Assembly (NCBI RefSeq): GCF_902497785.1
Contig: NZ_CABVHK010000013.1
Coordinates: 124,001 to 188,000 of the forward strand
Reading direction: 5' to 3'
Length of the DNA: 64,000 nt
Source: Pseudomonas fluorescens
GTDB lineage: Bacteria; Pseudomonadota; Gammaproteobacteria; Pseudomonadales; Pseudomonadaceae
The notes under the pieces were generated by a model, which was not told where the DNA came from, searched no databases, and saw nothing but the letters and a program-made list of their open reading frames with translations. The translations under genes and the position numbers were made by a program. Within the stretch, counting starts at the first letter, position 1, and each line of letters begins with the position of its first letter. Below are positions 1 through 7,848 of this stretch, in pieces.

Positions 1-1
1 G

Positions 2-211
2 CTGAGCGCGATGATCCGGCTGCTGCGCGACGAGCACGATCTGACCGTGGTGCTGATCGAACACGACATGGGCATGGTGATGAGCATTTCCGATCACATC
101 GTGGTACTGGACCACGGCATCGTCATCGCCGAGGGCGGTCCTGACGCCATCCGTAATGATCCAAAAGTGATTGCCGCCTACCTGGGCGCCGATGAAGAGG
201 AGTTGGTATGA
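2..211 (+). CDS. livG: Branched-chain amino acid ABC transporter ATPase (LivG-type), 3' end
   Basis: This is the C-terminal part of an ABC ATPase whose 5' end lies before the window; the reading frame is open from base 2. What is visible is the region after the Walker B motif: the switch histidine in VVLIEHDMGMVM, followed by the short C-terminal segment with VLDHGIVIAEGGP, which is typical of the LivG subfamily of HAAT transporters. Its stop overlaps the start of the next ATPase gene in an ATGA arrangement, so the two are translationally coupled and probably form the LivG/LivF heterodimer on the cytoplasmic face. The substrate (branched-chain amino acids, amides or related compounds) cannot be told from this fragment. 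Confidence 0.85.
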   Translation: MSAMIRLLRDEHDLTVVLIEHDMGMVMSISDHIVVLDHGIVIAEGGPDAIRNDPKVIAAYLGADEEELV

Positions 212-924
212 GTCAACCGATCCTCGAACTCAAAGACCTGGACGTGTTCTACGGCCCGATCCAGGCCCTGAAGAAGGTCTCGTTGCAGATCAACGAAGGT
301 GAAACCGTCAGCCTGATCGGCTCCAACGGCGCGGGCAAGTCGACCTTGCTGATGTCGATCTTCGGTCAGCCGCGAGCGGCGGACGGGCAAATCATCTATC
401 AGGGCGTGGACATTACCCACAAATCGTCGCACTACATCGCGTCCCACGGCATTGCGCAATCGCCGGAAGGCCGCCGGGTGTTCCCCGACATGACCGTCGA
501 GGAAAACCTGCTGATGGGCACCATCCCCATAGGTGACAAGTACGCCAAGGAAGACATGCAGCGCATGTTCGCGCTGTTTCCGCGGCTTGAAGAACGGCGC
601 ACCCAGCGGGCCATGACCATGTCCGGTGGCGAGCAGCAAATGCTCGCCATCGCCCGTGCGCTGATGAGCCGGCCGAAACTGCTGTTGCTTGATGAACCGA
701 GCCTGGGGTTGGCGCCTATCGTGGTGAAACAGATCTTCGCGACGTTGCGGGAATTGGCCAAGACCGGCATGACCATCTTCCTGGTCGAGCAAAACGCCAA
801 CCACGCGCTCAAACTGTCGGACCGGGCGTACGTGATGGTCAACGGCGAGATCCGTCTGACAGGCACCGGCAAGGAATTGCTGGTGAACGAGGAAGTCCGG
901 AACGCTTATCTCGGCGGGCACTAG
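208..924 (+). CDS. livF: Branched-chain amino acid ABC transporter ATPase (LivF-type)
   Basis: The 238-residue protein is a complete LivF-size ATPase. Walker A is GSNGAGKST at residues 38-46, the ABC signature is MSGGEQQ at 138-144, Walker B with the catalytic glutamate is LLLLDEP at 158-164, and the switch-histidine region of this subfamily reads VEQNANHAL. It would hydrolyse ATP to drive import through a LivHM permease pair encoded upstream of the window. The start codon overlaps the stop of the preceding ATPase by four bases. A hairpin with a T-run follows 20 bases after the stop, so this is the last gene of the operon. Specificity of the transporter is not visible here; a short-chain amide or urea-related substrate is also possible for this subfamily. 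Confidence 0.93.
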   Translation: MSQPILELKDLDVFYGPIQALKKVSLQINEGETVSLIGSNGAGKSTLLMSIFGQPRAADGQIIYQGVDITHKSSHYIASHGIAQSPEGRRVFPDMTVEENLLMGTIPIGDKYAKEDMQRMFALFPRLEERRTQRAMTMSGGEQQMLAIARALMSRPKLLLLDEPSLGLAPIVVKQIFATLRELAKTGMTIFLVEQNANHALKLSDRAYVMVNGEIRLTGTGKELLVNEEVRNAYLGGH

Positions 925-943
925 ATCCGTAATGTAAACAAGG

Positions 944-973
944 AACGCCCTGACGAACTCAGGGCGTTTTTTT
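944..973 (+). terminator. Rho-independent terminator of the liv operon
   Basis: An 8-bp stem (ACGCCCTG / CAGGGCGT) with a short loop is followed by seven T residues, directly after livF. Confidence 0.9.
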
Positions 974-983
974 ATGCCCATCG

Positions 984-1019
984 CCGTAGGAACCGTAGGA
1001 ACCGTAGGACCCGTAGGAG
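984..1019. repeat. Four 9-bp tandem units leading into a REP palindrome
   Basis: Four consecutive copies of CCGTAGGAA with changes only in the last base(s). The final unit runs into the GTAGGAGC arm of the adjacent REP element, suggesting slippage expansion at the REP edge. Confidence 0.85.
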
Positions 1020-1110
1020 CTGTCGAGTGAAACGAGGCTGCGATCTTTTGATGTTGTTTTTACCACCAAGATCAAAAGATCGCAGCCTCGTTTCACTCGA
1101 CAGCTCCTAC
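1013..1110. repeat. REP-type long palindrome (GTAGGAGCTGTCGAG family)
   Basis: Two nearly perfect inverted arms, GTAGGAGCTGTCGAGTGAAA... and its complement, each extending through GGCTGCGATCTTTTGAT, surround a short centre. The same arms recur at 19105-19204, 36617-36728, 41940-42034 and, in variants, elsewhere in the window. It resembles Pseudomonas REP/BIME pairs and lies between genes. Confidence 0.85.
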
Positions 1111-1793
1111 GCGGAATTGGAGGTGAAGATTGTAAAAACGAAATTGTGGAAAACAAATTCGCAATGCTCTTAAAGCGCGACATAAAGCCGCTGCAAATAG
1201 TTGTTTTGTCACGCTTTTGACTTGTCCCCGTTTGCTGTGGAACTGGCTGTGAATAACGTGGGAGTATCTGGCTGTAGGCCTTTAACGACGTGGCTTGCAG
1301 AGATGTGGTTATTATTTGACCACTGTTTTTTACAGCGCCAGAGCTTGGCGTTGTCAATCTTTTTATTGGCAGCGAAATGGGTCTGAATTGGAGGGTTGCG
1401 GCCTGTGGATAAGTCTGTGGTTAAACTCTGGAAAGACTCTGCTGAGGGCCGTAGTTACTGGCTTGTAGCCATCGGTCGCTGTTCGGGTCAATCGTGCAAA
1501 ATGCCTTGGGTTACACAGTGAGCACTCAAGGGTCAAGAAAAAAACTTTGTAATATGCCCGCAAAGCCTTGTGCACAGCGGCTTTCAGCTTTTTCACTTGC
1601 CCCCGGAAACTGTGGACCGGCCTGTGGATAACGTGAGCGCACATGGCTACAGGCCGCGGTGTATACGGCGTTGCTATCCTTGATCGTTTTTTGTACAGGG
1701 TTGTGGTGGTTGCCGCTGTCGACAAGGCCGGGCATGCTGCCTGCTGATTTTCTATCCCCATGGCTGCCCGTCGGCCGAAGCAAGGAGAACACG
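1111..1793. other. Gene-free stretch with a cluster of DnaA-box-like sites and an imperfect 61-bp direct repeat
   Basis: No convincing gene is present. Three exact matches to the DnaA-box consensus TTATNCACA (read on the minus strand) lie at 1248-1256, 1404-1412 and 1623-1631, with one-mismatch sites at 1416-1424 and 1568-1576. The segments 1220-1280 and 1595-1655 align without gaps and agree at about three quarters of positions; each contains one of the exact sites. The small open frames here show no family features. The stretch could be a DnaA-binding (titration or reactivation) locus or a decayed repeated element. Confidence 0.5.
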
Positions 1794-2564
1794 ATGTCCA
1801 ACACCCTGTTTATTACCGGCGCGACGTCTGGTTTTGGTGAAGCCTGTGCCCGTCGTTTTGCCGAGGCTGGCTGGAAACTGGTGCTGACGGGCCGTCGTGA
1901 AGAGCGCCTCGATGCCCTGTGCGCCGAGTTGTCGAAGCAGACCGAGGTCCATGGCCTGGTACTCGACGTGCGTGATCGCAAGGCCATGGAGGAAGCGATT
2001 GCCAACTTGCCCCCGTCCTTCGCCAAACTGCGCGGGCTGATCAACAACGCTGGCCTGGCGCTCGGCGCAGACCCTGCGCCGAAGTGTGATCTGGATGATT
2101 GGGACACCATGGTCGACACCAACATCAAGGGCCTGATGTACAGCACCCGGCTGCTGTTGCCACGCCTGATCGCCCACGGTCGTGGCGCCGGCATCATCAA
2201 CCTCGGCTCCATCGCCGGCAACTATCCGTATCCGGGCAGCCACGTGTATGGCGCGAGCAAGGCGTTCGTCAAACAGTTCTCGCTGAACCTGCGCTGCGAC
2301 CTGCAAGGCACGGGCGTGCGCGTGAGCAACATCGAGCCAGGCCTGTGCGAGAGCGAGTTTTCGCTGGTGCGTTTTGCCGGTGATCAGGAGCGCTACAACG
2401 CGACGTACGCGGGCGCCGAGCCGATCCAGCCGCAAGACATTGCCGACACCATTTTCTGGGTGCTCAACGCGCCGGCGCACATCAACATCAACAGCCTTGA
2501 ACTGATGCCGGTGAGCCAGACGTGGAGCGGGTTCGCGATTGAGCGCAATGGTGGCAAGGCGTAA
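1794..2564 (+). CDS. SDR family NADP-dependent oxidoreductase (YdfG-like)
   Basis: The 256-residue protein is a classical short-chain dehydrogenase. The cofactor-binding TGATSGFG is at residues 8-15, NNAG at 84-87, the catalytic Ser at 139 and YGASK with Tyr152/Lys156. A TGRREERL segment after the second strand carries basic residues that favour NADP. Overall it resembles YdfG, which oxidises 3-hydroxy acids such as 3-hydroxypropionate, L-allo-threonine and serine; the exact substrate here is inferred only by likeness. An in-frame upstream extension to 1659 exists, but the start at 1794 is preceded by an AAGGAG site at a good distance and begins exactly at the family's usual N-terminus. It stands alone, flanked by non-coding DNA. 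Confidence 0.88.
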   Translation: MSNTLFITGATSGFGEACARRFAEAGWKLVLTGRREERLDALCAELSKQTEVHGLVLDVRDRKAMEEAIANLPPSFAKLRGLINNAGLALGADPAPKCDLDDWDTMVDTNIKGLMYSTRLLLPRLIAHGRGAGIINLGSIAGNYPYPGSHVYGASKAFVKQFSLNLRCDLQGTGVRVSNIEPGLCESEFSLVRFAGDQERYNATYAGAEPIQPQDIADTIFWVLNAPAHININSLELMPVSQTWSGFAIERNGGKA

Positions 2565-2578
2565 GACCGGGTAACGGG

Positions 2579-2670
2579 CATCGCGGGCAAGCCCGCTCCC
2601 ACAGGTTTTGTGTTGAAACGCTATTTCGCGATCGACTCAGACCTTGTGGGAGCGGGCTTGCCCGCGATGG
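2579..2670. repeat. REP pair (GTGGGAGCGGGCTTGCCCGCGA type)
   Basis: Two inverted REP units face each other, each with its own internal GGGC...GCCC hairpin. They sit between two convergent genes. Confidence 0.88.
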
Positions 2671-2681
2671 CGGTCGATCAG

Positions 2682-3809
2682 TCAGCGAAGATAATCAGCC
2701 AACCCGCGATAACACGTCGCCAAGTGATAAGGCGTGGTCGACGGCATATCCTGGCGGCTCACTTCGCCATTCTCGTCCCGGCATTCAAACCATCCGCGTG
2801 AATGCAGGGAATGCTGTTGCAAGGCCCGCAATTGGCGCAGCACCGCGCTGTCAGCGTCTGGGCGCAGCGTCAACGCCCGCAGGTATTCCGCCTGAGCCCA
2901 GATGCGTTGGGTGGCATCCTTGGAGTGTCCGTCCAGCGTGAGCATTGCCCGCACCGCCCCACTCGATTGATCAACGCCCAACTGCTCGGTGAACCCAAAG
3001 GCGCGTGTCAGCGATGCATGCAACAACGAGCCGCGCAGCAGCGACGAGGATTCCAGCAGGAAAAACCATTCGAACTGATGCCCCGGTTCAAACCAGTTAT
3101 CCACAGCACCGAGCGGTTTTTCCATCAGCACGCCATGCTGCGGATCGATAAAACGCTTTTGCATGGCAGCGCATAACGCGAGAAGTGCGTTGTGCACCGC
3201 AGCGTCTTCGCGCGCCGACAGTGTGGCGAGAAAGGCTTCGGCCAGATGCATCAGCGGATTCTGCAGTGGCCCGCTGTTCAGTGAAGACCAATCGCGTTGC
3301 AGACTGGCTTCGTAGAGGCCGTCGCTCGTGGCGAAGCGCTTCGCGAGCACTTCGAGCACGGCGTTGAGCACCGACTCCACCAGCGGTTCGCGGACCTTGT
3401 CCCAATAGTGGGCGCAGGCGAAGAGGATGAAGGCGTGGGTGTAGAGGTCTTTGCGCTGATCCAGCGGAGCACCTTGCGCATCGATGCTGTAGAACCAGCC
3501 GCCGTGTTCGGCGTCATGGAAATGCTGCTGCAACGAGCGGAACAGCGCCGCGGCGCGCTCTTGCGCGCCGGGCACCTGGCCGATCAGGCTGGAAAACAGA
3601 TAGAGCTGCCGTGCGCAGGCCATGGCCCGGTAGCGTTGCGGTGGCAGCGGTTGGTGTTCGGCGTCCAGCGCTTCATAAGGCAACGCCATGTCGGCATTCC
3701 AGCCGGGGCCTTGCCAGAGGGGCACGATCACCGCCTGGAAATGCTGTTGCACGGTGGCGAACAGGGCGGCCAGTTCGGGCTGGGAAGCGGAGCGGGGAGC
3801 ATGAGGCAT
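2682..3809 (-). CDS. AGE family epimerase/isomerase (N-acylglucosamine 2-epimerase-like)
   Basis: The 375-residue protein has the (alpha/alpha)6-barrel signature segments of the N-acylglucosamine 2-epimerase/YihS family: YRAMACARQLYLFS, HGGWFYSID, KDLYTHAFILFA, EPGHQFEWFFLLE with the conserved His, and TPYHLATCYRGL close to the C-terminus. Members interconvert aldoses and ketoses (mannose/fructose, sulfoquinovose) or epimerise N-acyl-hexosamines; the sequence alone does not tell which. It is a little shorter than the 390-420 residues common in the family but keeps both ends. The gene is monocistronic, bounded by REP elements on both sides. Confidence 0.82.
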   Translation of the reverse strand: MPHAPRSASQPELAALFATVQQHFQAVIVPLWQGPGWNADMALPYEALDAEHQPLPPQRYRAMACARQLYLFSSLIGQVPGAQERAAALFRSLQQHFHDAEHGGWFYSIDAQGAPLDQRKDLYTHAFILFACAHYWDKVREPLVESVLNAVLEVLAKRFATSDGLYEASLQRDWSSLNSGPLQNPLMHLAEAFLATLSAREDAAVHNALLALCAAMQKRFIDPQHGVLMEKPLGAVDNWFEPGHQFEWFFLLESSSLLRGSLLHASLTRAFGFTEQLGVDQSSGAVRAMLTLDGHSKDATQRIWAQAEYLRALTLRPDADSAVLRQLRALQQHSLHSRGWFECRDENGEVSRQDMPSTTPYHLATCYRGLADYLR

Positions 3810-3884
3810 TGGCTGGCGTCGTCACGGCAGGTTGATTGCGCGCCATGTTAGCAGGCCTGAGAGATGCGGTGTCTGTAAGGCCGT

Positions 3885-3959
3885 CATCGCGAGCAAGCTC
3901 GCTCCCACAATGGAGCTAAGCACACAGAACAAAATGTGGGAGCGAGCTTGCTCGCGATC
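3885..3959. repeat. REP pair (GTGGGAGCGAGCTTGCTCGCGA type)
   Basis: Inverted REP units at 3885-3908 and 3936-3959, located downstream of ureJ and upstream of the epimerase gene, which are both on the minus strand. Confidence 0.88.
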
Positions 3960-3981
3960 AGGCCATCACAAACAGCACAAA

Positions 3982-4554
3982 TCAGCCGGCCAACAACCAA
4001 ACCCCGGTCGCCGCCGAAGCCGCGCCCGCCAGTCGAACCAATGGCGCCGCCGCGTGCGGCAACCCCCGCACCATCGCATAACCCGCCGCATGCAACGCCG
4101 CCGTCGCCGCCACAAACCCTGCGGCATACGCCCAAGTGCTCGACATGTCAGGCAATTCCAGCCCATGCGCGACGCCGTGGAACAACGCAAACAGCGCCGT
4201 CGCCCCCACCGCCAGGCTCAACGGCGGACGCACCGCAAGCGCCACGGCCAGCCCCAGGGCCAGCACCGAGGCGGCGATACCGCTTTCCAGCGCAGGCAAG
4301 TTCAGCCCTTCAAAACCCAGCAACCCGCCAAAAAGCATGGTGCCAACGAAGGTGCAGGGCAGCGCCCAGCGTGCGGCGCCTTGTTGCTGCGCAGCCCACA
4401 ACCCTACCGCGAGCATCGCCAGCAAGTGATCCAGCCCCCCGAGCGGGTGGCTGATGCCGGCGAGCAAGCCGTTATCACCGTGGCCGGGGTGGGCCAAAGC
4501 GATGGCCGGGGTCAACAACAGGGCGATGGCGCCCAGAATGCGTTGCAGTGTCAT
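3982..4554 (-). CDS. ureJ: HupE/UreJ family nickel transporter
   Basis: The 190-residue protein begins with a signal-like hydrophobic segment followed by HPGHGDNG and then the hallmark HPLGGLDHLLAMLAVGLWA of the HupE/UreJ family. A second His-containing helix, ALFHGVAHG, is also conserved. About six transmembrane helices are visible. The family brings nickel into the cell or into the periplasm-facing route for urease or hydrogenase maturation. It is the last gene of a four-gene unit ureE-ureF-ureG-ureJ, starting 22 bases after the end of ureG. Confidence 0.92.
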   Translation of the reverse strand: MTLQRILGAIALLLTPAIALAHPGHGDNGLLAGISHPLGGLDHLLAMLAVGLWAAQQQGAARWALPCTFVGTMLFGGLLGFEGLNLPALESGIAASVLALGLAVALAVRPPLSLAVGATALFALFHGVAHGLELPDMSSTWAYAAGFVAATAALHAAGYAMVRGLPHAAAPLVRLAGAASAATGVWLLAG

Positions 4555-4576
4555 GAATAAGCTTCCTTGTTGATGG

Positions 4577-5191
4577 TCAGGCCGCGGTCAGCAAGCCCTG
4601 GCGTTCGATGAAGGCAATAATGGCTTCCAGGCCGAGTCCGGTTTTCTGGTTGCTGAAGACGAACGGCTTGCCGTTGCGCATGCGCTGGGTGTCGCTGTCC
4701 ATCAGCTCCAGCGACGCGCCCACCAGCGGTGCGAGGTCGACCTTGTTGATCACCAGCAGATCGGATTTGCAGATGCCCGGGCCGCCCTTGCGCGGCAGCT
4801 TGTCGCCTGCCGAGACGTCGATCACGTAGATCGTCAGGTCGGATAATTCCGGGCTGAACGTAGCCGAAAGGTTGTCGCCACCGGATTCCACCAGAATCAG
4901 GTCCAGCCCCGGAAAGCGCCGATTCAGTTGGTCCACCGCTTCGAGGTTGATCGAGGCGTCTTCGCGAATCGCCGTATGCGGGCAGCCGCCGGTTTCCACG
5001 CCGATGATCCGCTCCGGCGCGAGGGCCTGGTTGCGCACCAGAAAGTCGGCGTCTTCGCGGGTATAGATGTCGTTTGTCACCACGGCCAGGTTGTAGCGGT
5101 CGCGTAGCGCCAGGCAGAGGGCCAGCGTCAGGGCGGTTTTACCGGAACCGACCGGGCCGCCGATGCCGACGCGCAGAGGTTGTGTGTTCAT
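4577..5191 (-). CDS. ureG: Urease accessory GTPase UreG
   Basis: UreG is the SIMIBI GTPase that delivers Ni(II) to the urease apoprotein with UreF, UreD and UreE. The 204-residue protein shows the P-loop GGPVGSGKT at residues 11-19, the metal-binding CPH in ETGGCPHTAIRED, the switch ESGGDNL and the base-recognition INKVDL. An in-frame ATG 12 bases upstream would add MENH, but the chosen start gives the family N-terminus MNTQPLRVGI and has a GGAG site in the right place. Transcription follows ureF with a gap of 23 bases. Confidence 0.96.
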   Translation of the reverse strand: MNTQPLRVGIGGPVGSGKTALTLALCLALRDRYNLAVVTNDIYTREDADFLVRNQALAPERIIGVETGGCPHTAIREDASINLEAVDQLNRRFPGLDLILVESGGDNLSATFSPELSDLTIYVIDVSAGDKLPRKGGPGICKSDLLVINKVDLAPLVGASLELMDSDTQRMRNGKPFVFSNQKTGLGLEAIIAFIERQGLLTAA

Positions 5192-5214
5192 GTGATTCTC
5201 CAAAATGACAGGCC

Positions 5215-5889
5215 CTAGGAACGGAACAGGCGGCTGTACTGGCGCTCATGGGCCATGCACGCCAGAGACAGGCCGAACGCGGCGCTGCCACAGTGATCGG
5301 GATTGATTTGACTGGCGTTCTGCTGGGCCTGTTGCAGCAATGGCAGCAATTGGCTGGTCAGTCGTTGCGCAGCTTGCTGGCCCAGCGGCAGGGTTTTCAT
5401 CAGCACGGCCAGTTGGTTTTCCAGCCAGCTCCAGAGCCATGCGGCCAGCGCGTCTTGCGGGCTGATTTGCCAGGCGCGCGCGGCCAAGGCCCAGCCGAGG
5501 GCCAGGTGCGGTTCGGCTCGCTGTTCGAGAAAGGCGCGGGCAGGTGCATCGAGTTCCGGCAAGCCATTGAGCAATTGCTGCAAGGAATAACCCATCTGCC
5601 GACTTTCTTGATGCAACTCGCGGGTTTCCCGGCTGGCGCGGTGTTCTTCGCAACGTCGCAGCAATTGCGCCCAGTCTTCATCAATGGCGGCGACACAATG
5701 GGCGAGCAACAGTGGTGCGTCGAAGCGCGCGAGGTTCAGCAGCAACTGATCGCTGATCCAGCGCCGCGCGCTATCGGCGTCATTGACCCGGCCGTTATCC
5801 ACCGCCATTTCCAGGCCTTGGGAATAGCTGTAGCCGCCAATCGGCAATTGCGGACTGGCCAGACGCAAGAGCGCCCAGGCCGGATTCAC
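5215..5889 (-). CDS. ureF: Urease accessory protein UreF
   Basis: UreF is an all-helical protein that joins UreD and UreG in the urease activation complex. The 224-residue product has the typical N-terminus LLRLASPQLPIGGYSYSQGLE and the C-terminal GSAAFGLSLACMAHERQYSRLFRS. It uses a GTG start that overlaps the stop codon of ureE, indicating translational coupling. Confidence 0.95.
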   Translation of the reverse strand: MNPAWALLRLASPQLPIGGYSYSQGLEMAVDNGRVNDADSARRWISDQLLLNLARFDAPLLLAHCVAAIDEDWAQLLRRCEEHRASRETRELHQESRQMGYSLQQLLNGLPELDAPARAFLEQRAEPHLALGWALAARAWQISPQDALAAWLWSWLENQLAVLMKTLPLGQQAAQRLTSQLLPLLQQAQQNASQINPDHCGSAAFGLSLACMAHERQYSRLFRS

Positions 5890-6386
5890 AGGCGGACGCC
5901 GAACTGGTGCAGTTTGGGTGGGTAGTTGAAGTCTTCGTCGCCGTGTCGTGAGTGATGATGACCGCCGCCGTAGGCACCGTGTTCAGGCTGGAACGGCGCT
6001 TCGATGTTTTCGACCTTGGCCTCAAGCTGTTCGAGCATGGCCTTGAGCACGTAATCGTCGAGCAACCGTAACCAGCCTTCGCCGACTTGCAGGGCGACGT
6101 GGCGGTTGCCGAGGTGATACGCCGCGCGGGTCAGCTCAAAGGCGTTGGCGCAGGTGACGTGCAGCAGTTGTTCGGGACGCGCGCAGACGCGGACGATGCG
6201 CCCGTCTTCGGCCTGCAGACATTCGCCGTCATACAGCGGCGGTTGACCGCGCTCCAAAAACAACCCGACATCTTCACCTTCGGCACTGAAACAGCGCAGG
6301 CGGCTTTTGCTCCGGGCCTCGAAGGTCAGGTGCAATTCAGCGGCCCAGTCGGGCTGAGGGTGGATTCTGCGATGAATCACCAGCAT
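5886..6386 (-). CDS. ureE: Urease accessory nickel metallochaperone UreE
   Basis: UreE carries nickel to the UreDFG-urease complex. The 166-residue protein starts MLVIHRRIH, has the conserved ECLQAEDGRIVRV and the dimer-site AYHLGNRHVALQV, and ends with a modest His-rich tail (GGGHHHSRHGDED). The frame is open further upstream to 6527, but the added residues are unlike UreE and the chosen start matches the family. It is the first gene of the ureEFGJ unit. The urease structural genes are not here but about 25 kb away. Confidence 0.95.
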   Translation of the reverse strand: MLVIHRRIHPQPDWAAELHLTFEARSKSRLRCFSAEGEDVGLFLERGQPPLYDGECLQAEDGRIVRVCARPEQLLHVTCANAFELTRAAYHLGNRHVALQVGEGWLRLLDDYVLKAMLEQLEAKVENIEAPFQPEHGAYGGGHHHSRHGDEDFNYPPKLHQFGVRL

Positions 6387-6548
6387 CGGAAGGCTTCCAG
6401 CAATGGACAATGCTGAGGCTAGAGCAAGGGGCTTGCCAACCGCGGGAAGTGTAGGAAATGCCTGTCGGAGTGGAGAGAATCGGGCGAGATGTTGCGGTAA
6501 TTTGGTGCGTACCGGATTTGTGCGCACCGTTTTGCTGCGCGTAAAAAA

Positions 6549-6619
6549 AATCGCAGTCTGCGGCAGCTCCTACAGGGAGCGTAATGTTCTGTAGGAGCTG
6601 CCGCAGGCTGCGATCTTTT
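6549..6619. repeat. REP-type palindrome (GTAGGAGCTGCCGCAGG family)
   Basis: Inverted arms of about 26 bp (AATCGCAGTCTGCGGCAGCT and complement) between desT-like and ureE genes. Confidence 0.82.
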
Positions 6620-6625
6620 CAGGTA

Positions 6626-7258
6626 TTACTCAGTACTTCCCAGTCCTTGCCAATGCTTGAGGCCGATAAAGATGAACCTCAGTTGCTGGGTGATTTTTGC
6701 CTGCGGCGTCAGATGCTCAGGCAGCGCTTCGGCGGGTGGATCAATAATGTCCGGCAGGGTGGCAAACACGCTTTTAACCACCAGATCGGCCATGACGCTC
6801 AGGCCGGCGATGTCCAGGTGCTGCAGTTTCGGCATCAGCGACAGGTCGGCCGCCAGATCAGAACTGATGTTTTCGCGCAACCGGCCAATGGCTAGCCGCA
6901 CGGGCAGCGAGCCACCGTATTGTTCGCGCGCCAGAAACAGAAATTGCGAACGATTGGCCGACACCACGTCCAGAAAGATTCGCACCGAGGCGTCGATGAT
7001 GCCGCCCATCACGAATTCGTTGTGGCGCACCAGGCGGATGGTTTCGCGGAAGGTCTGACCGACTTCGCTGACGAGCACCAGACCCAGTTCATCCATATCG
7101 GCAAAGTGCCGGTAGAAACCGGTGGGGACGATGCCCGCGGTTTTCGCCACTTCGCGCAGGCTCAGGCTGCCGAATCCTCGGCCGCATTCCATCAAATGGC
7201 GAGCAGCGTCCATCAGGGCGTTGCGGGTTTGTTGTTTCTGTTCGGCGCGGGGCAGCAT
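6626..7258 (-). CDS. desT: TetR family repressor, FabR/DesT-like
   Basis: The product (210 residues from the chosen ATG) has a TetR DNA-binding domain with the distinctive SLSLREVAKTAGIVPTGFYRHFADMDELGL, which closely follows FabR of E. coli and DesT of P. aeruginosa. Those proteins sense the saturated/unsaturated acyl-CoA balance and repress fatty-acid desaturation genes. As I recall PAO1, desT lies beside ureE, which fits this position. The desCB-type desaturase operon is not next to it in this window. An upstream ATG at 7294 would add 12 residues; neither start has a strong ribosome-binding site. DesT rather than another FabR-like regulator is an inference. Confidence 0.68.
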   Translation of the reverse strand: MLPRAEQKQQTRNALMDAARHLMECGRGFGSLSLREVAKTAGIVPTGFYRHFADMDELGLVLVSEVGQTFRETIRLVRHNEFVMGGIIDASVRIFLDVVSANRSQFLFLAREQYGGSLPVRLAIGRLRENISSDLAADLSLMPKLQHLDIAGLSVMADLVVKSVFATLPDIIDPPAEALPEHLTPQAKITQQLRFIFIGLKHWQGLGSTE

Positions 7259-7372
7259 CGCAAAGGTGTTTTTCTGGACAGGACAGCGGCGCACTCTAGC
7301 AAATCGGCTTTGCTGGCGTCGAACGACGATGGGGGATTTGACGCGGGGAAAAGTGTGACTACTTATAAAGTC

Positions 7373-7401
7373 AAAAGCCCAATCCGTCGATTGGGCTTTT
7401 T
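7373..7401 (-). terminator. Terminator hairpin downstream of the repeat-protein gene
   Basis: AAAGCCCAAT / ATTGGGCTTT stem with a short loop. It follows the minus-strand gene at 7420-7848; on the plus strand it ends in a longer T-run, so it could work both ways. Confidence 0.75.
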
Positions 7402-7419
7402 TTCAAGGCCGCCATGGGC

Positions 7420-7848
7420 TCAGCTCAAAGCGCTGTTGCGTTCGATCACACGGTCACCACCACCTTCGGCAAGGGTCTGGCCTTGTGGAGTGCGGTCGGA
7501 ACCGTCAGCCGCCAGGGTCTGGCCTTGTGGGGTGCGGTCGGAACCGTCAGCCGCCAGGGTCTGGCCTTGTGGGGTGCGGTCGGAACCGTCAGCAGCCAAA
7601 GTCTGGCCTTGTGGGGTGCGATCCGAACCGTCTTGGGTGATCAGGCCTTTTTCTTTCAGGCGATCGTTACCGCCTTCAGCCAGGGTCTGGCCTTGTGGAG
7701 TGCGGTCGGAACCATCAGCGGCGACGGTCTGGCTGAACACCGAATGAGCGGCTTTCACTTGAGGGGTGGCCTGATCGGCAGCTGGCAGCGCGAATGCGGT
7801 GCTGGCCAGCAGTGAGAGGGAAAGGCTAAGCAGTAATTGGCGTTTCAT
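7420..7848 (-). CDS. Small exported protein with 14-residue tandem repeats
   Basis: The 142-residue product starts with a clear signal peptide (MKRQLLLSLSLSLLASTAFA, cleavage likely after AFA). The mature part is almost entirely built from the 14-residue unit DGSDRTPQGQTLAA: five good copies plus degenerate ones (EGGNDRLKEKGLITQ, EGGGDRVIERN). The repeat is hydrophilic, Asp/Gly/Gln-rich and lacks cysteine. The start chosen has a GGAG site eight bases upstream; the open frame continues to 7947 but without signal-like sequence. I do not recognise a characterised family. The GGxDR core looks like a calcium- or ligand-binding turn, but that is a guess. It is monocistronic with a terminator. Confidence 0.8.
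   Translation of the reverse strand: MKRQLLLSLSLSLLASTAFALPAADQATPQVKAAHSVFSQTVAADGSDRTPQGQTLAEGGNDRLKEKGLITQDGSDRTPQGQTLAADGSDRTPQGQTLAADGSDRTPQGQTLAADGSDRTPQGQTLAEGGGDRVIERNSALS
7474..7725. repeat. 42-bp in-frame tandem repeats inside the exported repeat protein
   Basis: Units begin at 7474, 7516, 7558, 7600 and 7684 with an exact 42-bp period; the unit between 7642 and 7683 has diverged. The first three copies are nearly identical, so the array is recent or homogenised. Confidence 0.92.

Noticed and set aside
1201..1761. Small ORFs on both strands in the non-coding stretch
   Set aside because: No ribosome-binding sites or family likeness; the region is better explained by the repeated DnaA-box segments.
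7474..7725. CRISPR-like regular repeats
   Set aside because: The 42-bp units have no unique spacers and are in frame within a signal-peptide protein.
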